Shown piece after piece: positions 1 to 8,790 of a stretch of DNA of 24,494 nucleotides (positions within the stretch are counted from its first letter, which is position 1; each line of letters begins with the position of its first letter). The DNA lies in NCBI GenBank assembly GCA_002469895.1, contig DKOA01000020.1:51407-75900 (forward strand). Reading direction: 5' to 3'. The notes under the pieces are model-generated. The model was not told the origin of the DNA. It was given only the letters and a program-made list of their open reading frames with translations, and searched no databases. This stretch comes from Opitutia bacterium UBA7374. Its GTDB lineage: Bacteria; Verrucomicrobiota; Verrucomicrobiia; Opitutales; Coraliomargaritaceae. The translations under genes and the position numbers were made by a program.

Positions 1-30
1 ACTGCGCTGGGGCTAAACGCGTGAGTGGGA

Positions 31-1821
31 TTAGTAAACGTCGCGGAGGTAGCGTTTATCGTCTTTCAACTGTTTGACACGAGCGGCCGCTGCTTCTTCG
101 TCAAGGCCGCCTTGTTCGGCGATGATCTCATGGAGGGCACGGTCTACATCATGCGCCATACGGCTGGCATCGCCGCAGACATAAAAATAGGCACCGTCTT
201 CTATCCATTTGTATAGCTCCGCAGCGTTTTCTCTCATGCGATCCTGCACATAAACCTTTTCGGCCTGGTCGCGTGAAAAGGCGAGATCGAGACGGGTGAG
301 AACGCCATCTTTCAGATAATTCTGCCATTCGGTCTGGTAGAGGAAATCAGTGAGGTAGTGTTGATCGCCAAAGAGAAGCCAGTTTTTCCCGTTCGCACCG
401 GTTGCGGCTCGCTCTTCAATGAAGGCACGGAAGGGAGCAATGCCGGTTCCCGGACCGACCATAATTATCGGTGTGTCCGGATTGGCCGGCGGCTTGAAGT
501 GCTTGTTCGGCGTTACAAATATGTCTGCGTTGCCGCCCTCGTCGATAAGATCAGCGAGGTAGCTGGAGCAGACACCCTTGCGGGTTTTTCCATGGCTCTC
601 GTAGCGTACCACGCCGACGGTAAGGTGAACTTCCTCTTCGTGGGCTTTCGGGCTGGAGGCAATGGAGTAGAGGCGGGGTGGTAGCTTTCGAAGGATACCG
701 GCAAGGCCTTGTGCAGATAGCTCTTTGGCCGGGTAATCCTCGAGCAAATCGATTATTTCGCGACCCTCAATGTAGGCATTGAGCTTTTCCCGGTCGTTGA
801 CCAATTCATCGAGATCTTTGCTTTGGGCAAACTCATTGTAGCGACTGATGACCGGTTTGGAAAGCGCGGTAATATCGAGATGGCGGGTGAGTGCCTCATG
901 CAGGAGGAATGTGCCGTCTTTTAGAGTGACTTCGGTCTGGCCGTCCAGTTTGGCCGCAGTCAGTAAGGCATCCACTACATCGGGCGCATTGTGTGGCACT
1001 ACGGCGAGGGCATCCCCAGCTTCGTAGCTCAAACCGGATCCACTCAAATCAAACTCGAGATGAATCGTTTCTTTGGATGAACCTTTGCCATTGAGCAGTA
1101 CACGCTCTTTGAGCGGGGAAGGAAAGGGGTTCTTCCGGGAATATTTAATCGCGGGTGCAGCGACTGTGGCAGTTGCTGTGGCCGATACAGCCGAATCGGG
1201 TAGCTGTTCCTCGAGTTTGCTCAAGCTGCCTTTCAGCCATTCGGCAAAATCATCGTCATAATCGACATCACAGTCTTTGCGCGGATACACCCGGCTACCA
1301 CCGAGAGACTCTAAGCGCGCATCAATATCAATGCCCATCTTGCAGAAATGTTCATAACTGGTGTCACCGAGACCGAGAACCGAAAAATTCGTATTTTCAA
1401 AGCGCGGTGCCTGGTCTCCCATCATAGCCGTGTAAAAATCTGTGGCAGTTTCCGGTGGGTCCCCTTCACCCCAGGTGCTGACTAAGACCAGCAAGTTGTC
1501 CACTGATTGAAGTTTGGCCGGGCTCGTATCAGCCATGTTGACAACTTTTGGTTTGAAGCCGCGCTGGCTGGCTACCTTTGCTGCCTGATCGGCCAAGCTC
1601 TCGGTATTGCCGGACTCACTACCGTAGAGTACGGTAAGGACCGGCTTTGCTGCCTGTTGTGGAACGACTCCGGAAGGTGCTCCTTGACCTGAGCGTAGTC
1701 CGCTGACAAAACCCTCCACCCACATCAGTTGATCCGGTTTAAGGTCACTTAAAAATTGCTGCAAAGCCTGCCGCTGCTCAGGTGAGAGAGGCGCATTTTG
1801 TGGAACGATATCGGAGCTCAT
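31..1821 (-). CDS. cysJ: Sulfite reductase [NADPH] flavoprotein alpha-subunit (CysJ)
   Basis: This is the diflavin subunit that passes electrons from NADPH through FAD and FMN to the CysI hemoprotein, for six-electron reduction of sulfite to sulfide in the cytoplasm. The 596 residues show the usual order. An N-terminal segment with QLMWVEGF (about 31-38) resembles E. coli CysJ. A flavodoxin domain spans about 62-205 (YGSESGNTES, STWGEGDPP, LGLGDTSYEHFC). An FAD-binding domain spans about 230-440 (RLYS at 383-386, GVCSSYL at 416-422). The NADPH-binding half has GPGTGIAPFRAF (456-467) and CGD (549-551), and ends in the family-typical RDVY. I chose the ATG at 1821 rather than the upstream in-frame TTG at 1845, because the residues from 1821 already align with the family N-terminus. 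The length matches the family (about 600). It diverges from cysI across a shared intergenic region. Very secure. Confidence 0.97.
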   Translation of the reverse strand: MSSDIVPQNAPLSPEQRQALQQFLSDLKPDQLMWVEGFVSGLRSGQGAPSGVVPQQAAKPVLTVLYGSESGNTESLADQAAKVASQRGFKPKVVNMADTSPAKLQSVDNLLVLVSTWGEGDPPETATDFYTAMMGDQAPRFENTNFSVLGLGDTSYEHFCKMGIDIDARLESLGGSRVYPRKDCDVDYDDDFAEWLKGSLSKLEEQLPDSAVSATATATVAAPAIKYSRKNPFPSPLKERVLLNGKGSSKETIHLEFDLSGSGLSYEAGDALAVVPHNAPDVVDALLTAAKLDGQTEVTLKDGTFLLHEALTRHLDITALSKPVISRYNEFAQSKDLDELVNDREKLNAYIEGREIIDLLEDYPAKELSAQGLAGILRKLPPRLYSIASSPKAHEEEVHLTVGVVRYESHGKTRKGVCSSYLADLIDEGGNADIFVTPNKHFKPPANPDTPIIMVGPGTGIAPFRAFIEERAATGANGKNWLLFGDQHYLTDFLYQTEWQNYLKDGVLTRLDLAFSRDQAEKVYVQDRMRENAAELYKWIEDGAYFYVCGDASRMAHDVDRALHEIIAEQGGLDEEAAAARVKQLKDDKRYLRDVY

Positions 1822-1903
1822 GGAAATACTAGTTACAGAGTACAATCAAGGAAGCAAGTAGACGCCTCATTTGCAATAGACAGTTGCAAAAGGGAAAGTC
1901 TTA

Positions 1904-1932
1904 TCTTAGGTTCTATACTGACAAACCTAAGA
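1904..1932. promoter_or_regulatory. Inverted repeat between cysJ and cysI, candidate operator
   Basis: TCTTAGGTT (1904-1912) and AACCTAAGA (1924-1932) are perfect 9-bp inverted copies with an 11-nt spacer, roughly central between the divergent genes. About 15 nt to its left, the palindromic hexamer TTGCAA occurs twice (1871-1876 and 1884-1889), 13 bp apart. The position fits a shared operator for a sulfur-responsive regulator such as an Rrf2/CymR-type or LysR-type protein. No regulator gene is nearby, so the factor is unknown. There is no T-run after the repeat, so a terminator is unlikely. Confidence 0.45.
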
Positions 1933-1960
1933 ATAGAGTCAAATGAATCCAAACATTAAT

Positions 1961-1988
1961 TTGCGAGGCTCTGAAAATATGCTATTTT
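1961..1988 (+). promoter_or_regulatory. Possible sigma70-type promoter for cysI
   Basis: TTGCGA (1961-1966) and TATTTT (1983-1988) are separated by 16 nt and lie 37 nt before the cysI ATG. Each hexamer matches 4 of 6 consensus positions, so this is a weak call. Confidence 0.25.
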
Positions 1989-2025
1989 AGATCTTTCTCG
2001 CACGGAGTATTTTTTCATACAGATC

Positions 2026-3774
2026 ATGATTTCAGACAGCCAAGCATCCGAAAAACTGCACAAGAATGAGGGCATTAAGGACCGTAGTGCTTACCTGCGT
2101 GGTACTATATTGGAGGGACTTGCAGACACTGCAACGGGCTCCATTTCCTCCGAGGACCAGCAGTTAACCAAATTTCACGGGTTATATCAGCAAGATGACC
2201 GCGATGTACGCAACGACCGTCGCAAGCACAAGCTGGACAAAGCGTATTCCTTTCTTGCCCGCATCGGTGTGCCCGGTGGCGTCGCCACTCCAGAGCAATG
2301 GTTGGCGGTTGACGGACTGGCCAATTACTGCGCTTTCAATACTCTGAAGCTCACTACGCGACAGGCATTTCAGTTACACGGCATTCTCAAGAGTAATCTG
2401 AAAAACGTCATCCAAACAGTAACTGACGTTTCCATGTCTACATTGGCAGCTTGCGGCGATGTAAACCGCAACACCATGTCTTCGCCCAATCCGGTCTCCA
2501 GCGAAATCCACGAGGACGTACAAAAGATTGCTGATGAAATTGATGCCTACTTAAAGCCACAGTCTCCGGCATACTCACAAATCTGGCTCGACGGCAAACA
2601 ACTGGCTACCGCAGAACCTCGATCTATCGGCATGGGTGGCGACGAAGTCGAACCACTCTACGGAAAAACCTATCTGCCGCGAAAATTCAAAATCGCGATT
2701 GCCGTTCCACCGCAGAACGACGTCGATGTCTTTGCTCATTGCCTCGGTTTCATTGCGATTGTCGAAGACGGCAAACTGGCGGGCTTCAACGTGACTGTTG
2801 GGGGCGGCATGGGCATGACCCACGGTAACGAAAAGACCTTTCCGCGCCTGGCCGACGTGATCGCTTTTGCCAAGCCGGATCAGGTCGTTGATGTGGCGGA
2901 GAAGATTGTTGCCATTCAACGTGACTTTGGAGATCGCTCCGAACGGGCGCATGCGCGGTTCAAGTATACAGTGGAGGATCGTGGTGCGGATTTCATACTG
3001 AAAGAACTGGAAAAGCGATTGGGCTATAGTTTGGAGCCGGCAAAGGAATATGCCTTTACCGGCAACGGCGACCATTACGGTTGGACAGAACGGGCCGATG
3101 GTAAATGGAACCTCGGACTCTTTATCGAAGGTGGTCGCATTGTTGACCAAGGGGACAAAACGATGAAAACCGGTATGCGGTTGATCGCGCAAAGCGGCCA
3201 ATGCGGATTTCGACTGACCCCGAACCAAAACGTAGTTCTTTCCGATATTGCAGAAAAAGATAAGGATGCCATCGATGCGTTGGTCACCGAGCACGGTTTG
3301 GATGATTACCGGACAGCTAGTGGCATGCGGCGCAGTCAGATTGCATGTGTCTCATTGCCGACTTGTGGACTCGCATTGGCAGAATCCGAGCGCTACTTGC
3401 CCTCGCTGGTTACCGCGCTGGAGGGAACTCTGGAACAAGCCGGCCTACAAAACGACGAGATCATCATACGATCAACCGGTTGCCCCAATGGTTGCGCACG
3501 TCCGTATCTCGGCGAAATTGGACTCGTCGGCAAAGTACCCGGCAAATACAATCTTTATCTCGGAGCGGGCTTTGGGGGTGAACGTTTAAACAAGTTATAT
3601 CGTACCTCCTTGACCAATAACGAGATTATCGAAGCACTTCAGCCCATACTTTTCGCCTACGCAAAAGAGCGTGAGGCGGGTGAACGCTTTGGTGATTTCA
3701 CGGTTCGCAAAGGCTATGTACAGGCAACAACAGCGGGAAACAGCTTTCACGCGAATCTTTCGGAGTCTGCTTAA
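2026..3774 (+). CDS. cysI: Sulfite reductase [NADPH] hemoprotein beta-subunit (CysI)
   Basis: This is the siroheme/[4Fe-4S] catalytic subunit that reduces sulfite to sulfide, partner of the divergent cysJ. The 582 residues align by eye along the whole length with E. coli CysI (570): the YLRGTI start, FHGLYQQDDRD, the RxxFQLHGI segment, PRKFKIAIAVPPQNDVDVFAH, VGGGMGMTHGN, and KEREAGERFGDFTVRKG near the end. The four iron-sulfur/siroheme cysteines are present at C441, C447 (CVSLPTC), C486 and C490 (CPNGC). The ATG at 2026 has only a distant GGAG (2004-2007), too far to act as a normal ribosome binding site. This matches the weak Shine-Dalgarno signals in the rest of the window. Together with cysJ it forms a complete assimilatory enzyme. 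No sulfate activation genes are in the window. Confidence 0.97.
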   Translation: MISDSQASEKLHKNEGIKDRSAYLRGTILEGLADTATGSISSEDQQLTKFHGLYQQDDRDVRNDRRKHKLDKAYSFLARIGVPGGVATPEQWLAVDGLANYCAFNTLKLTTRQAFQLHGILKSNLKNVIQTVTDVSMSTLAACGDVNRNTMSSPNPVSSEIHEDVQKIADEIDAYLKPQSPAYSQIWLDGKQLATAEPRSIGMGGDEVEPLYGKTYLPRKFKIAIAVPPQNDVDVFAHCLGFIAIVEDGKLAGFNVTVGGGMGMTHGNEKTFPRLADVIAFAKPDQVVDVAEKIVAIQRDFGDRSERAHARFKYTVEDRGADFILKELEKRLGYSLEPAKEYAFTGNGDHYGWTERADGKWNLGLFIEGGRIVDQGDKTMKTGMRLIAQSGQCGFRLTPNQNVVLSDIAEKDKDAIDALVTEHGLDDYRTASGMRRSQIACVSLPTCGLALAESERYLPSLVTALEGTLEQAGLQNDEIIIRSTGCPNGCARPYLGEIGLVGKVPGKYNLYLGAGFGGERLNKLYRTSLTNNEIIEALQPILFAYAKEREAGERFGDFTVRKGYVQATTAGNSFHANLSESA

Positions 3775-3905
3775 CAGCGGAATATAGCTGTTGAAAGCGA
3801 GACTCGGTGAGGATCGATCGCGTTTGATCAGTCATCGATTCGTTCGTGCCCGTGTTCAGCTGCGCCTTGTCTTTGCCGGCAGTCTGGCGCATTGATTGCT
3901 CCCGC

Positions 3906-3937
3906 AGTCCTTGCTCAAAGGTTGCAGGACTATTTTA
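3906..3937 (+). terminator. Possible weak terminator downstream of cysI
   Basis: AGTCC-T-TGC (3906-3914) pairs with GCA-GGACT (3924-3931), giving 8 bp with a one-base bulge and a 9-nt loop, followed by ATTTTA. The T-run is short and the hairpin lies about 130 nt after cysI, so this is tentative. Confidence 0.25.
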
Positions 3938-4007
3938 GGGACACTTAGTTTTTTGTGAAGCAAGGGACAGTATTCTCTCTTTTACAGCGATTTTATCTGT
4001 TTTTGAG

Positions 4008-4035
4008 ATAACCTGAATAGGTTATTTATTTTTTT
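4008..4035 (+). terminator. Hairpin plus T-rich tract, terminator or leader attenuator
   Basis: ATAACCT (4008-4014), loop GAAT, AGGTTAT (4019-4025) form a perfect 7-bp stem. A T-rich stretch follows at once (4026-4035, nine of ten T). The shape is that of an intrinsic terminator, though the stem is AT-rich. It sits 61 nt before the receptor ATG. It could end cysI readthrough or, if the receptor promoter lies upstream, act as an attenuator. Confidence 0.45.
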
Positions 4036-4047
4036 ATATATAAGGTG

Positions 4048-4090
4048 TACTATTTATAGTTTATAAATAGGATAATTTATTCTATAGTAC
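4048..4090. promoter_or_regulatory. Nested AT-rich inverted repeats just before the TonB receptor
   Basis: CTATTTATA (4050-4058) and TATAAATAG (4062-4070) are perfect 9-bp inverted copies with a 3-nt spacer. An outer pair, GTACTAT (4048-4054) and ATAGTAC (4084-4090), overlaps the same left arm, so two alternative hairpins are possible. The block ends 6 nt before the ATG at 4097 and no Shine-Dalgarno sequence is present. It could be an operator or a translation-controlling leader. Confidence 0.4.
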
Positions 4091-4096
4091 AAACTT

Positions 4097-7000
4097 ATGG
4101 ATAGAGCGACCGTTTTAAATAATCATTCTCGCATCAGTCGGGCAGGGAAGAGGCAGTATCATCTCTGGCTATTTTCCGGTACCAGCCTAGAGATAAATTT
4201 GTTTCAGCGGTTTGTTTTTATTCTTCTTCTTTGGGCGCCCCAAACGAGTTTTTCAAACAATGACAAAGAAAATACGAAGCATTCGGTTCCTGAAATCTCT
4301 CAAAGTGTAGCAGTTCCGGATTCATCGAACTCGCCAGTTGTAAGCTTGGATACTAGCACAGTACCCGTTCTCCCGTCTGTCGAAACGGATTTGCAGGAGG
4401 CAGACGATTCGGAAGAGGTGCCGGTTTATGTGCTGGAAGATTTTGTCGTCACTACAGAACAAGATCGTGGCTATTATTCTGCCAATGCATTGGCCGGTAC
4501 ACGGACGAATCAGGCGCTCAAGGATACACCAATGACGGTTAGTGTGATTAACCAGCAGTTAATTGAAGATCTGAATTTGAGCCTAATGGACGATATCGGC
4601 GCGGCCATGGCAGGCGTTGAAGAGGAAGGTGAAAGCTTCAGTAATAATATTCTACGGCTGCGTAGCTTTCAGGTGAGAAACCAGCTTTTCGAATTTTTCC
4701 CACGCTCGGCTGCACTGAATTTCTACAACATCGAACGGGTCGAGGTGATTCGTGGAGCAAACAGCCTTGTTTATGGTCAGGCATCCCCGGGAGGTAAGGC
4801 CAATATGCTTCCGAAAAAGGCACTTTTTGAAAACGACAAGCTGAAAGTTGAGACCGAGCAGGGAGAAAACGGCTATTCCCGCACCACAGTTGACGCAAAT
4901 TATCAAATTAACGACAAAGTTGCTGTGCGCCTAATGGGTGTGACGCTTCAGTCTGAATTTGATCAGAGATACAAGCTGTTTGAATTTGATGGTGCGACTG
5001 CTGCTGTCACCTTTCGTCCCAATCAACGGACTTCGCTTGATCTTCATTTGGAATATTTGGATGGAGTGCGTAATAATCCCCGTGCTATTGAAAAGAATCA
5101 AACGCATCGTCTGGGTTATACAGGCATTCTGACTGATCTGCCTATGACGCCGGATGTTGTCGGCTTGCTCAGTGAGGGTGCCCTAAACGAGATCATTGAA
5201 CATGAGGACAAGCTAGCTGAATATATAGCCTCCGGTATACCCAACTCTGCTGAGATTAATCGAATCAATCAGAATTTAGATAGGCGACAATTGAACATTG
5301 AAAGTGCGGAGGACCTGAAGCAATTTTTGAGTCCCATTTTATACAAGAATGTTGGCAGCACGAGTGGGCCGGATAATGTGCGGGACTCATCCGGTGGCTA
5401 TATTTTAGGCAATTTGACGCATAGATTTACCGATGATTTATCGTTAAAATTCAGTGCCGCCCACGAGTCGATGAATGGGGACCATCTATTACGCTTGGGA
5501 AACCCATTACAGCTCTCAAGCGGCACAAGTCCGAAGTCAGATAAAGGATTAGAGCCGAATGCAAACATCGAATATGATCCGGAAAATCCGGATCCTGATG
5601 TCATGCCCTCGCCTGTACAAAAGCTCTACTGGCGGTCTCAGGATGTAGACAACCGGATCCATGCTTTGCGTACAACTTTTTCCCTCGATGCGGAAGTTTT
5701 TGGAACCAAACAGCAGCTCTTACTGGGACTGGATTTTGATCGTATCACAAATAAACTTCGCTCCTACGATTTGATCTATGACGGGGCTAAAGTCAGTGAC
5801 ACCGGATATTGGGATCCGCGATCCCGCGTGCAGGACTACTTTCGGCTGAGTGACTTACTTTCATCCAACAGCCCGGGCATACGATACAATAATAAATCCG
5901 ACTTTAGTCAGAATTTTAACAGCAACGCGGGGTACTGGGAATTGAATCCGCGATTCTTTAATCAGTTTATCAACATTGAGCCTGGCGGCACCCTGCAAGG
6001 TCGATCGGGGCATTTTCAATTATCAGAAATGAAGGAGAACCGGGTTCATACAAGCGCTCTTTGGCTGGCTGCACAGGGCAGTTATATGCGTGGCCGTTTG
6101 AATACCCTCTTTGGTGTACGGCTGGATCATATCCAATTGAAATCAGAGGTGACCAATTATTTTTTAACTAACACTGACGCCAGTTCGACGAATCCAACAA
6201 GTGACCGGGTCACCGGACGCGATCCGCTGTACAGTCGCACCAAAGCGCACTATACCCATGCCAGCCCAACGATAGGTGGACTCCTTTGGCTAAACGATTC
6301 TCTAGCAGTTTTTGGCAACTTCGCCAAGTCGATCCAATCGCCAATCGGTGCACAACTGGATCCGACAGGAAAGAATATCGATCCGGAGTACGGCACTGGT
6401 TACGAAGGGGGAATAAAGTTAGAGTTTTTGGATGGGCAATTGAGCGGTCAATTGACTACTTATTTGATAAAGAAAAAAAATGATCATCTTACACGATTGA
6501 CCAACTTACAACTGGAGACGCTCTATCCGGAAGATGAATATGAGGACATTTATGTAAACAACGGGTCGAGAAATGTTTTCACACCGGTGGGTCGTCAGGT
6601 TGGCGGAATCACGGTGGAGGCAAAAGGTTTTGAAGCCGACATCTTCTACAACCCGACATCCCGACATTCTCTTTCACTGGCCTACGCGTATTCGGATCCT
6701 AGTTTTAAAAGTACTCCCGGCGGTATTGCGGACGGTTTCAAGTATCCGGGCTTTGCCTTTCACTCAGTCAATTTGATTGGGCGCTATAGTTTCGACTACA
6801 AGGGACCGCTCAAGGGATTTTATGTTGGCGGTAACCAGAAGTACCGCTCGGAGTCGTATTACAACAAGCTTTATGTCGATATCGATGGAGATACTAGAGC
6901 CGATGCAGCGGATGAAAATGCCCGTTCCTATGAACTGTGGTTAGAGGATCATTTTGAAACAACGGTTTTCTTTGGTTGGAGCGGACTATTGAAGAAAGCT

Positions 7001-7135
7001 CCGGGAGACCCTCGACTGAACCTACAACTTACGGTGAATAACTTGTTTGATGAAATTGACTTGATCAATACCGGGTTGACTGCGCGCTACACAAACGGAC
7101 GTCGCTTCAGTCTGCGTGCTTCCCTGCAATTCTAA
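4097..7135 (+). CDS. TonB-dependent outer-membrane receptor
   Basis: This is an outer-membrane beta-barrel importer energised by TonB. Residues 108-120 (around VYVLEDFVVTT) are in the TonB-box position. A plug domain follows at about 121-240, with GTRTNQALKDTPMTVSVI and the classic IERVEVIRGANSLVYG and SPGG motifs (212-233). The rest, to residue 1012, is barrel and ends in the aromatic-terminated strand SLRASLQF. The plug style recalls siderophore receptors of the FhuE/FpvA type, but the substrate cannot be assigned. It might instead take up oligosaccharides, given the fucosidase and sulfatase next to it. The signal-peptide core (about 36-50) comes after an unusually long polar N-terminus. 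Either the signal peptide is extended, or the true start is a non-ATG codon further in, such as the TTG near 4197. There is no SusD partner. It converges on the fucosidase. Confidence 0.93.
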   Translation: MDRATVLNNHSRISRAGKRQYHLWLFSGTSLEINLFQRFVFILLLWAPQTSFSNNDKENTKHSVPEISQSVAVPDSSNSPVVSLDTSTVPVLPSVETDLQEADDSEEVPVYVLEDFVVTTEQDRGYYSANALAGTRTNQALKDTPMTVSVINQQLIEDLNLSLMDDIGAAMAGVEEEGESFSNNILRLRSFQVRNQLFEFFPRSAALNFYNIERVEVIRGANSLVYGQASPGGKANMLPKKALFENDKLKVETEQGENGYSRTTVDANYQINDKVAVRLMGVTLQSEFDQRYKLFEFDGATAAVTFRPNQRTSLDLHLEYLDGVRNNPRAIEKNQTHRLGYTGILTDLPMTPDVVGLLSEGALNEIIEHEDKLAEYIASGIPNSAEINRINQNLDRRQLNIESAEDLKQFLSPILYKNVGSTSGPDNVRDSSGGYILGNLTHRFTDDLSLKFSAAHESMNGDHLLRLGNPLQLSSGTSPKSDKGLEPNANIEYDPENPDPDVMPSPVQKLYWRSQDVDNRIHALRTTFSLDAEVFGTKQQLLLGLDFDRITNKLRSYDLIYDGAKVSDTGYWDPRSRVQDYFRLSDLLSSNSPGIRYNNKSDFSQNFNSNAGYWELNPRFFNQFINIEPGGTLQGRSGHFQLSEMKENRVHTSALWLAAQGSYMRGRLNTLFGVRLDHIQLKSEVTNYFLTNTDASSTNPTSDRVTGRDPLYSRTKAHYTHASPTIGGLLWLNDSLAVFGNFAKSIQSPIGAQLDPTGKNIDPEYGTGYEGGIKLEFLDGQLSGQLTTYLIKKKNDHLTRLTNLQLETLYPEDEYEDIYVNNGSRNVFTPVGRQVGGITVEAKGFEADIFYNPTSRHSLSLAYAYSDPSFKSTPGGIADGFKYPGFAFHSVNLIGRYSFDYKGPLKGFYVGGNQKYRSESYYNKLYVDIDGDTRADAADENARSYELWLEDHFETTVFFGWSGLLKKAPGDPRLNLQLTVNNLFDEIDLINTGLTARYTNGRRFSLRASLQF

Positions 7136-7167
7136 TGCGCCATAGAACAAGGCAGTAGTCCCCGGGT

Positions 7168-7195
7168 GAAAGAGAAATACCGGCAAACCGCGGTA
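7168..7195 (-). terminator. Possible terminator for the sulfatase-fucosidase unit
   Basis: Read on the minus strand, TACCG (7195-7191) and CGGTA (7182-7178) flank a short loop. One further G-C pair is possible across a bulge. The T/C-rich tract TTTCTCTTTC (7177-7168) follows. It lies 11 nt beyond the fucosidase stop, in the 70-bp gap between the convergent genes. Confidence 0.35.
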
Positions 7196-7205
7196 ATCGG
7201 AGCGA

Positions 7206-8705
7206 TTAATCGAGATCGAATTCGAGTACGTAGCCGACTCGATCTTTTTTCAATTTAGGCAGACTAACTTCGATGCCGTCCTGAGTTTCGTTCCACTTTA
7301 CACGAGCCCACTTGTGTCCCAGTAGTTTAACTTTTTGGATCGGTTCGCCCTTGAGTGATTCGATGACAACGGTCCGCGTCTCGGGGTGACCCAGTGCTAT
7401 GGCATAGACTTTATCGTCCTTTTGAGTGAACCAGAAGTCGTCTCCTTTAAAGTCGAAATTCAGATCCTTCTTCACTTTGCGGCGATGCTCAGTGCCTCGA
7501 ATGTCGAGGTTGCCGGAACCTTCATGGTCAACGCGCCAGGGCTTCGTTCCATAGATCGCTTCCCCGTTTATTGTAAGCCAATCGCCAACAGTACGCAGGC
7601 TAGCGACGGCCGGAGAAGGGATAACCCCTCGACCATCCGGACCGACATTAAGAAGCAGATTCCCGCCCTTGCTGGCATTTGCGACCAACCAATAGAGGAT
7701 CTCGATGGGGGATTTCCAATCATCATCATAGGACTTGTAGCCCCAGGAATTGTTGGTCGTGGCAACGCACTCCCAAGCATTTTCGCTAATGCTTTCCGGA
7801 ATTACATTATCCCCGGGTATGCCGAAATCGCCGAAGTCATTACCGATTCGTTGATTGACCAATATTTCCGGATCTGCCGCATAGACAGTCTTGTAGAAGT
7901 CGAAGCTGTTCTGCGCGGGAATATAAATCGGGGTGTCGAACCAGATTTCACACAACTCGTAATTGCTCACAAGTTCGTGCACCTGGGGCAGTGACTTGTT
8001 AATGATATAGTCGTCAAATTTGACCGGTGCAGGATCGAAGTAATTGGCAAACACCTTTTTCTTTGGCTTTTCCGGACCATAGTCTTTGATCCCGGAGTCA
8101 CCCCCATCGCGCCAATCCAGCGCATGCGAATAGTAGACCCCAAAGTCGATCCCCGCCTTTTTGCAGGCCTGCTCCAGTTCACGGATAATATCCCGACCAA
8201 AGGGCGTGGCATCGACTGCATTGAAATCGCTGACAGCAGAGTCGAACAAGGCAAAGCCATCATGGTGTTTCGAGGTAATGACCATGTACCGCATGCCTGC
8301 TGCTTGGGCAATCGCGACCCACTCATCGGCGTCAAAGAGGGTGGGGTTAAAGTCATCGGCTAATTTTGCATACTCCGTACGAGGGATTTCTTTGCGACGC
8401 ATGATCCACTCCGCTACCTTTGGCCCGGTTCCGCCCTCGTCCATTCTCTTTCCTTGGTAGACACCGCCGAGCGTGGAATAGATCCCCCAGTGGATAAACA
8501 TGCCGTATTTGTTCTCCTTGAAGCGTTGGTGGCCACGTTGCTTGGCCGGCGATGAAGCCATAGGAAGCCATTCCGCTTCGAGCGCGAGCATTTCTGGCGA
8601 ACCGGGCACGCCTGAACCCCAAGGACCGGATGCCTGTAAAGTCAGGGATGAAAAGGTAGAAAATGCCGCATATACGATGAGCTGGGTAAGTCGCTTTTGA
8701 ATCAT
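7206..8705 (-). CDS. Secreted alpha-L-fucosidase, glycoside hydrolase family 29
   Basis: A retaining exo-fucosidase that removes terminal alpha-L-fucose from oligosaccharides, probably in the periplasm. The 499 residues begin with a signal peptide (core about 8-22, likely cut near LQA-SG). The GH29 barrel motifs appear in order: YGMFIHWGIYS (67-77), TSKHHDGFALFD (144-155), GVYYSHALDW (189-198), and EIWFD (253-257). D257 is in the position of the family's catalytic nucleophile. NLLLNVGPDGRG (349-360) is the usual GH29 sequence at the end of the catalytic domain. A C-terminal beta domain follows. The acid/base glutamate is not conserved across GH29 and I do not assign it. It lies 85 nt downstream of the sulfatase on the same strand, so co-transcription is likely, and fits removal of fucose after desulfation. 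Confidence 0.95.
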   Translation of the reverse strand: MIQKRLTQLIVYAAFSTFSSLTLQASGPWGSGVPGSPEMLALEAEWLPMASSPAKQRGHQRFKENKYGMFIHWGIYSTLGGVYQGKRMDEGGTGPKVAEWIMRRKEIPRTEYAKLADDFNPTLFDADEWVAIAQAAGMRYMVITSKHHDGFALFDSAVSDFNAVDATPFGRDIIRELEQACKKAGIDFGVYYSHALDWRDGGDSGIKDYGPEKPKKKVFANYFDPAPVKFDDYIINKSLPQVHELVSNYELCEIWFDTPIYIPAQNSFDFYKTVYAADPEILVNQRIGNDFGDFGIPGDNVIPESISENAWECVATTNNSWGYKSYDDDWKSPIEILYWLVANASKGGNLLLNVGPDGRGVIPSPAVASLRTVGDWLTINGEAIYGTKPWRVDHEGSGNLDIRGTEHRRKVKKDLNFDFKGDDFWFTQKDDKVYAIALGHPETRTVVIESLKGEPIQKVKLLGHKWARVKWNETQDGIEVSLPKLKKDRVGYVLEFDLD

Positions 8706-8790
8706 AGTAAGGGAGAATATTGTCTGCTTTTGGGGATAGGGAACTTGAATTAATTTATGAGTAAATGAGAGGACAAAATCGCTCCATAGA

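Larger units (their letters stand above)
3775..4096. other. Gene-free 322-bp region between cysI and the TonB receptor
   Basis: No coding region is supported here. The left half is of ordinary composition. A short AACAGC/GCTGTT hairpin (3773-3792) begins in the cysI stop region and lacks a T-run. The right half (about 3990-4096) is strongly AT-rich and contains the hairpin and inverted repeat listed separately. I see no copy of the 18-bp palindrome found in the polysaccharide genes. Confidence 0.6.

Noticed and set aside
2575..3294. Long open frame of 239 codons on the minus strand inside cysI
   Set aside because: It lies wholly within a securely identified gene on the other strand, has no recognisable domain and is an antisense shadow.
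3898..4096. Possible mobile-element remnant or small RNA gene in the AT-rich stretch
   Set aside because: No terminal repeats, transposase fragments, target duplications or recognisable RNA family pattern; local hairpins explain the visible structure.
7386..7994. Open frame of 202 codons on the plus strand inside the fucosidase gene
   Set aside because: Antisense to conserved GH29 sequence, with no signal, domain or start context of its own.
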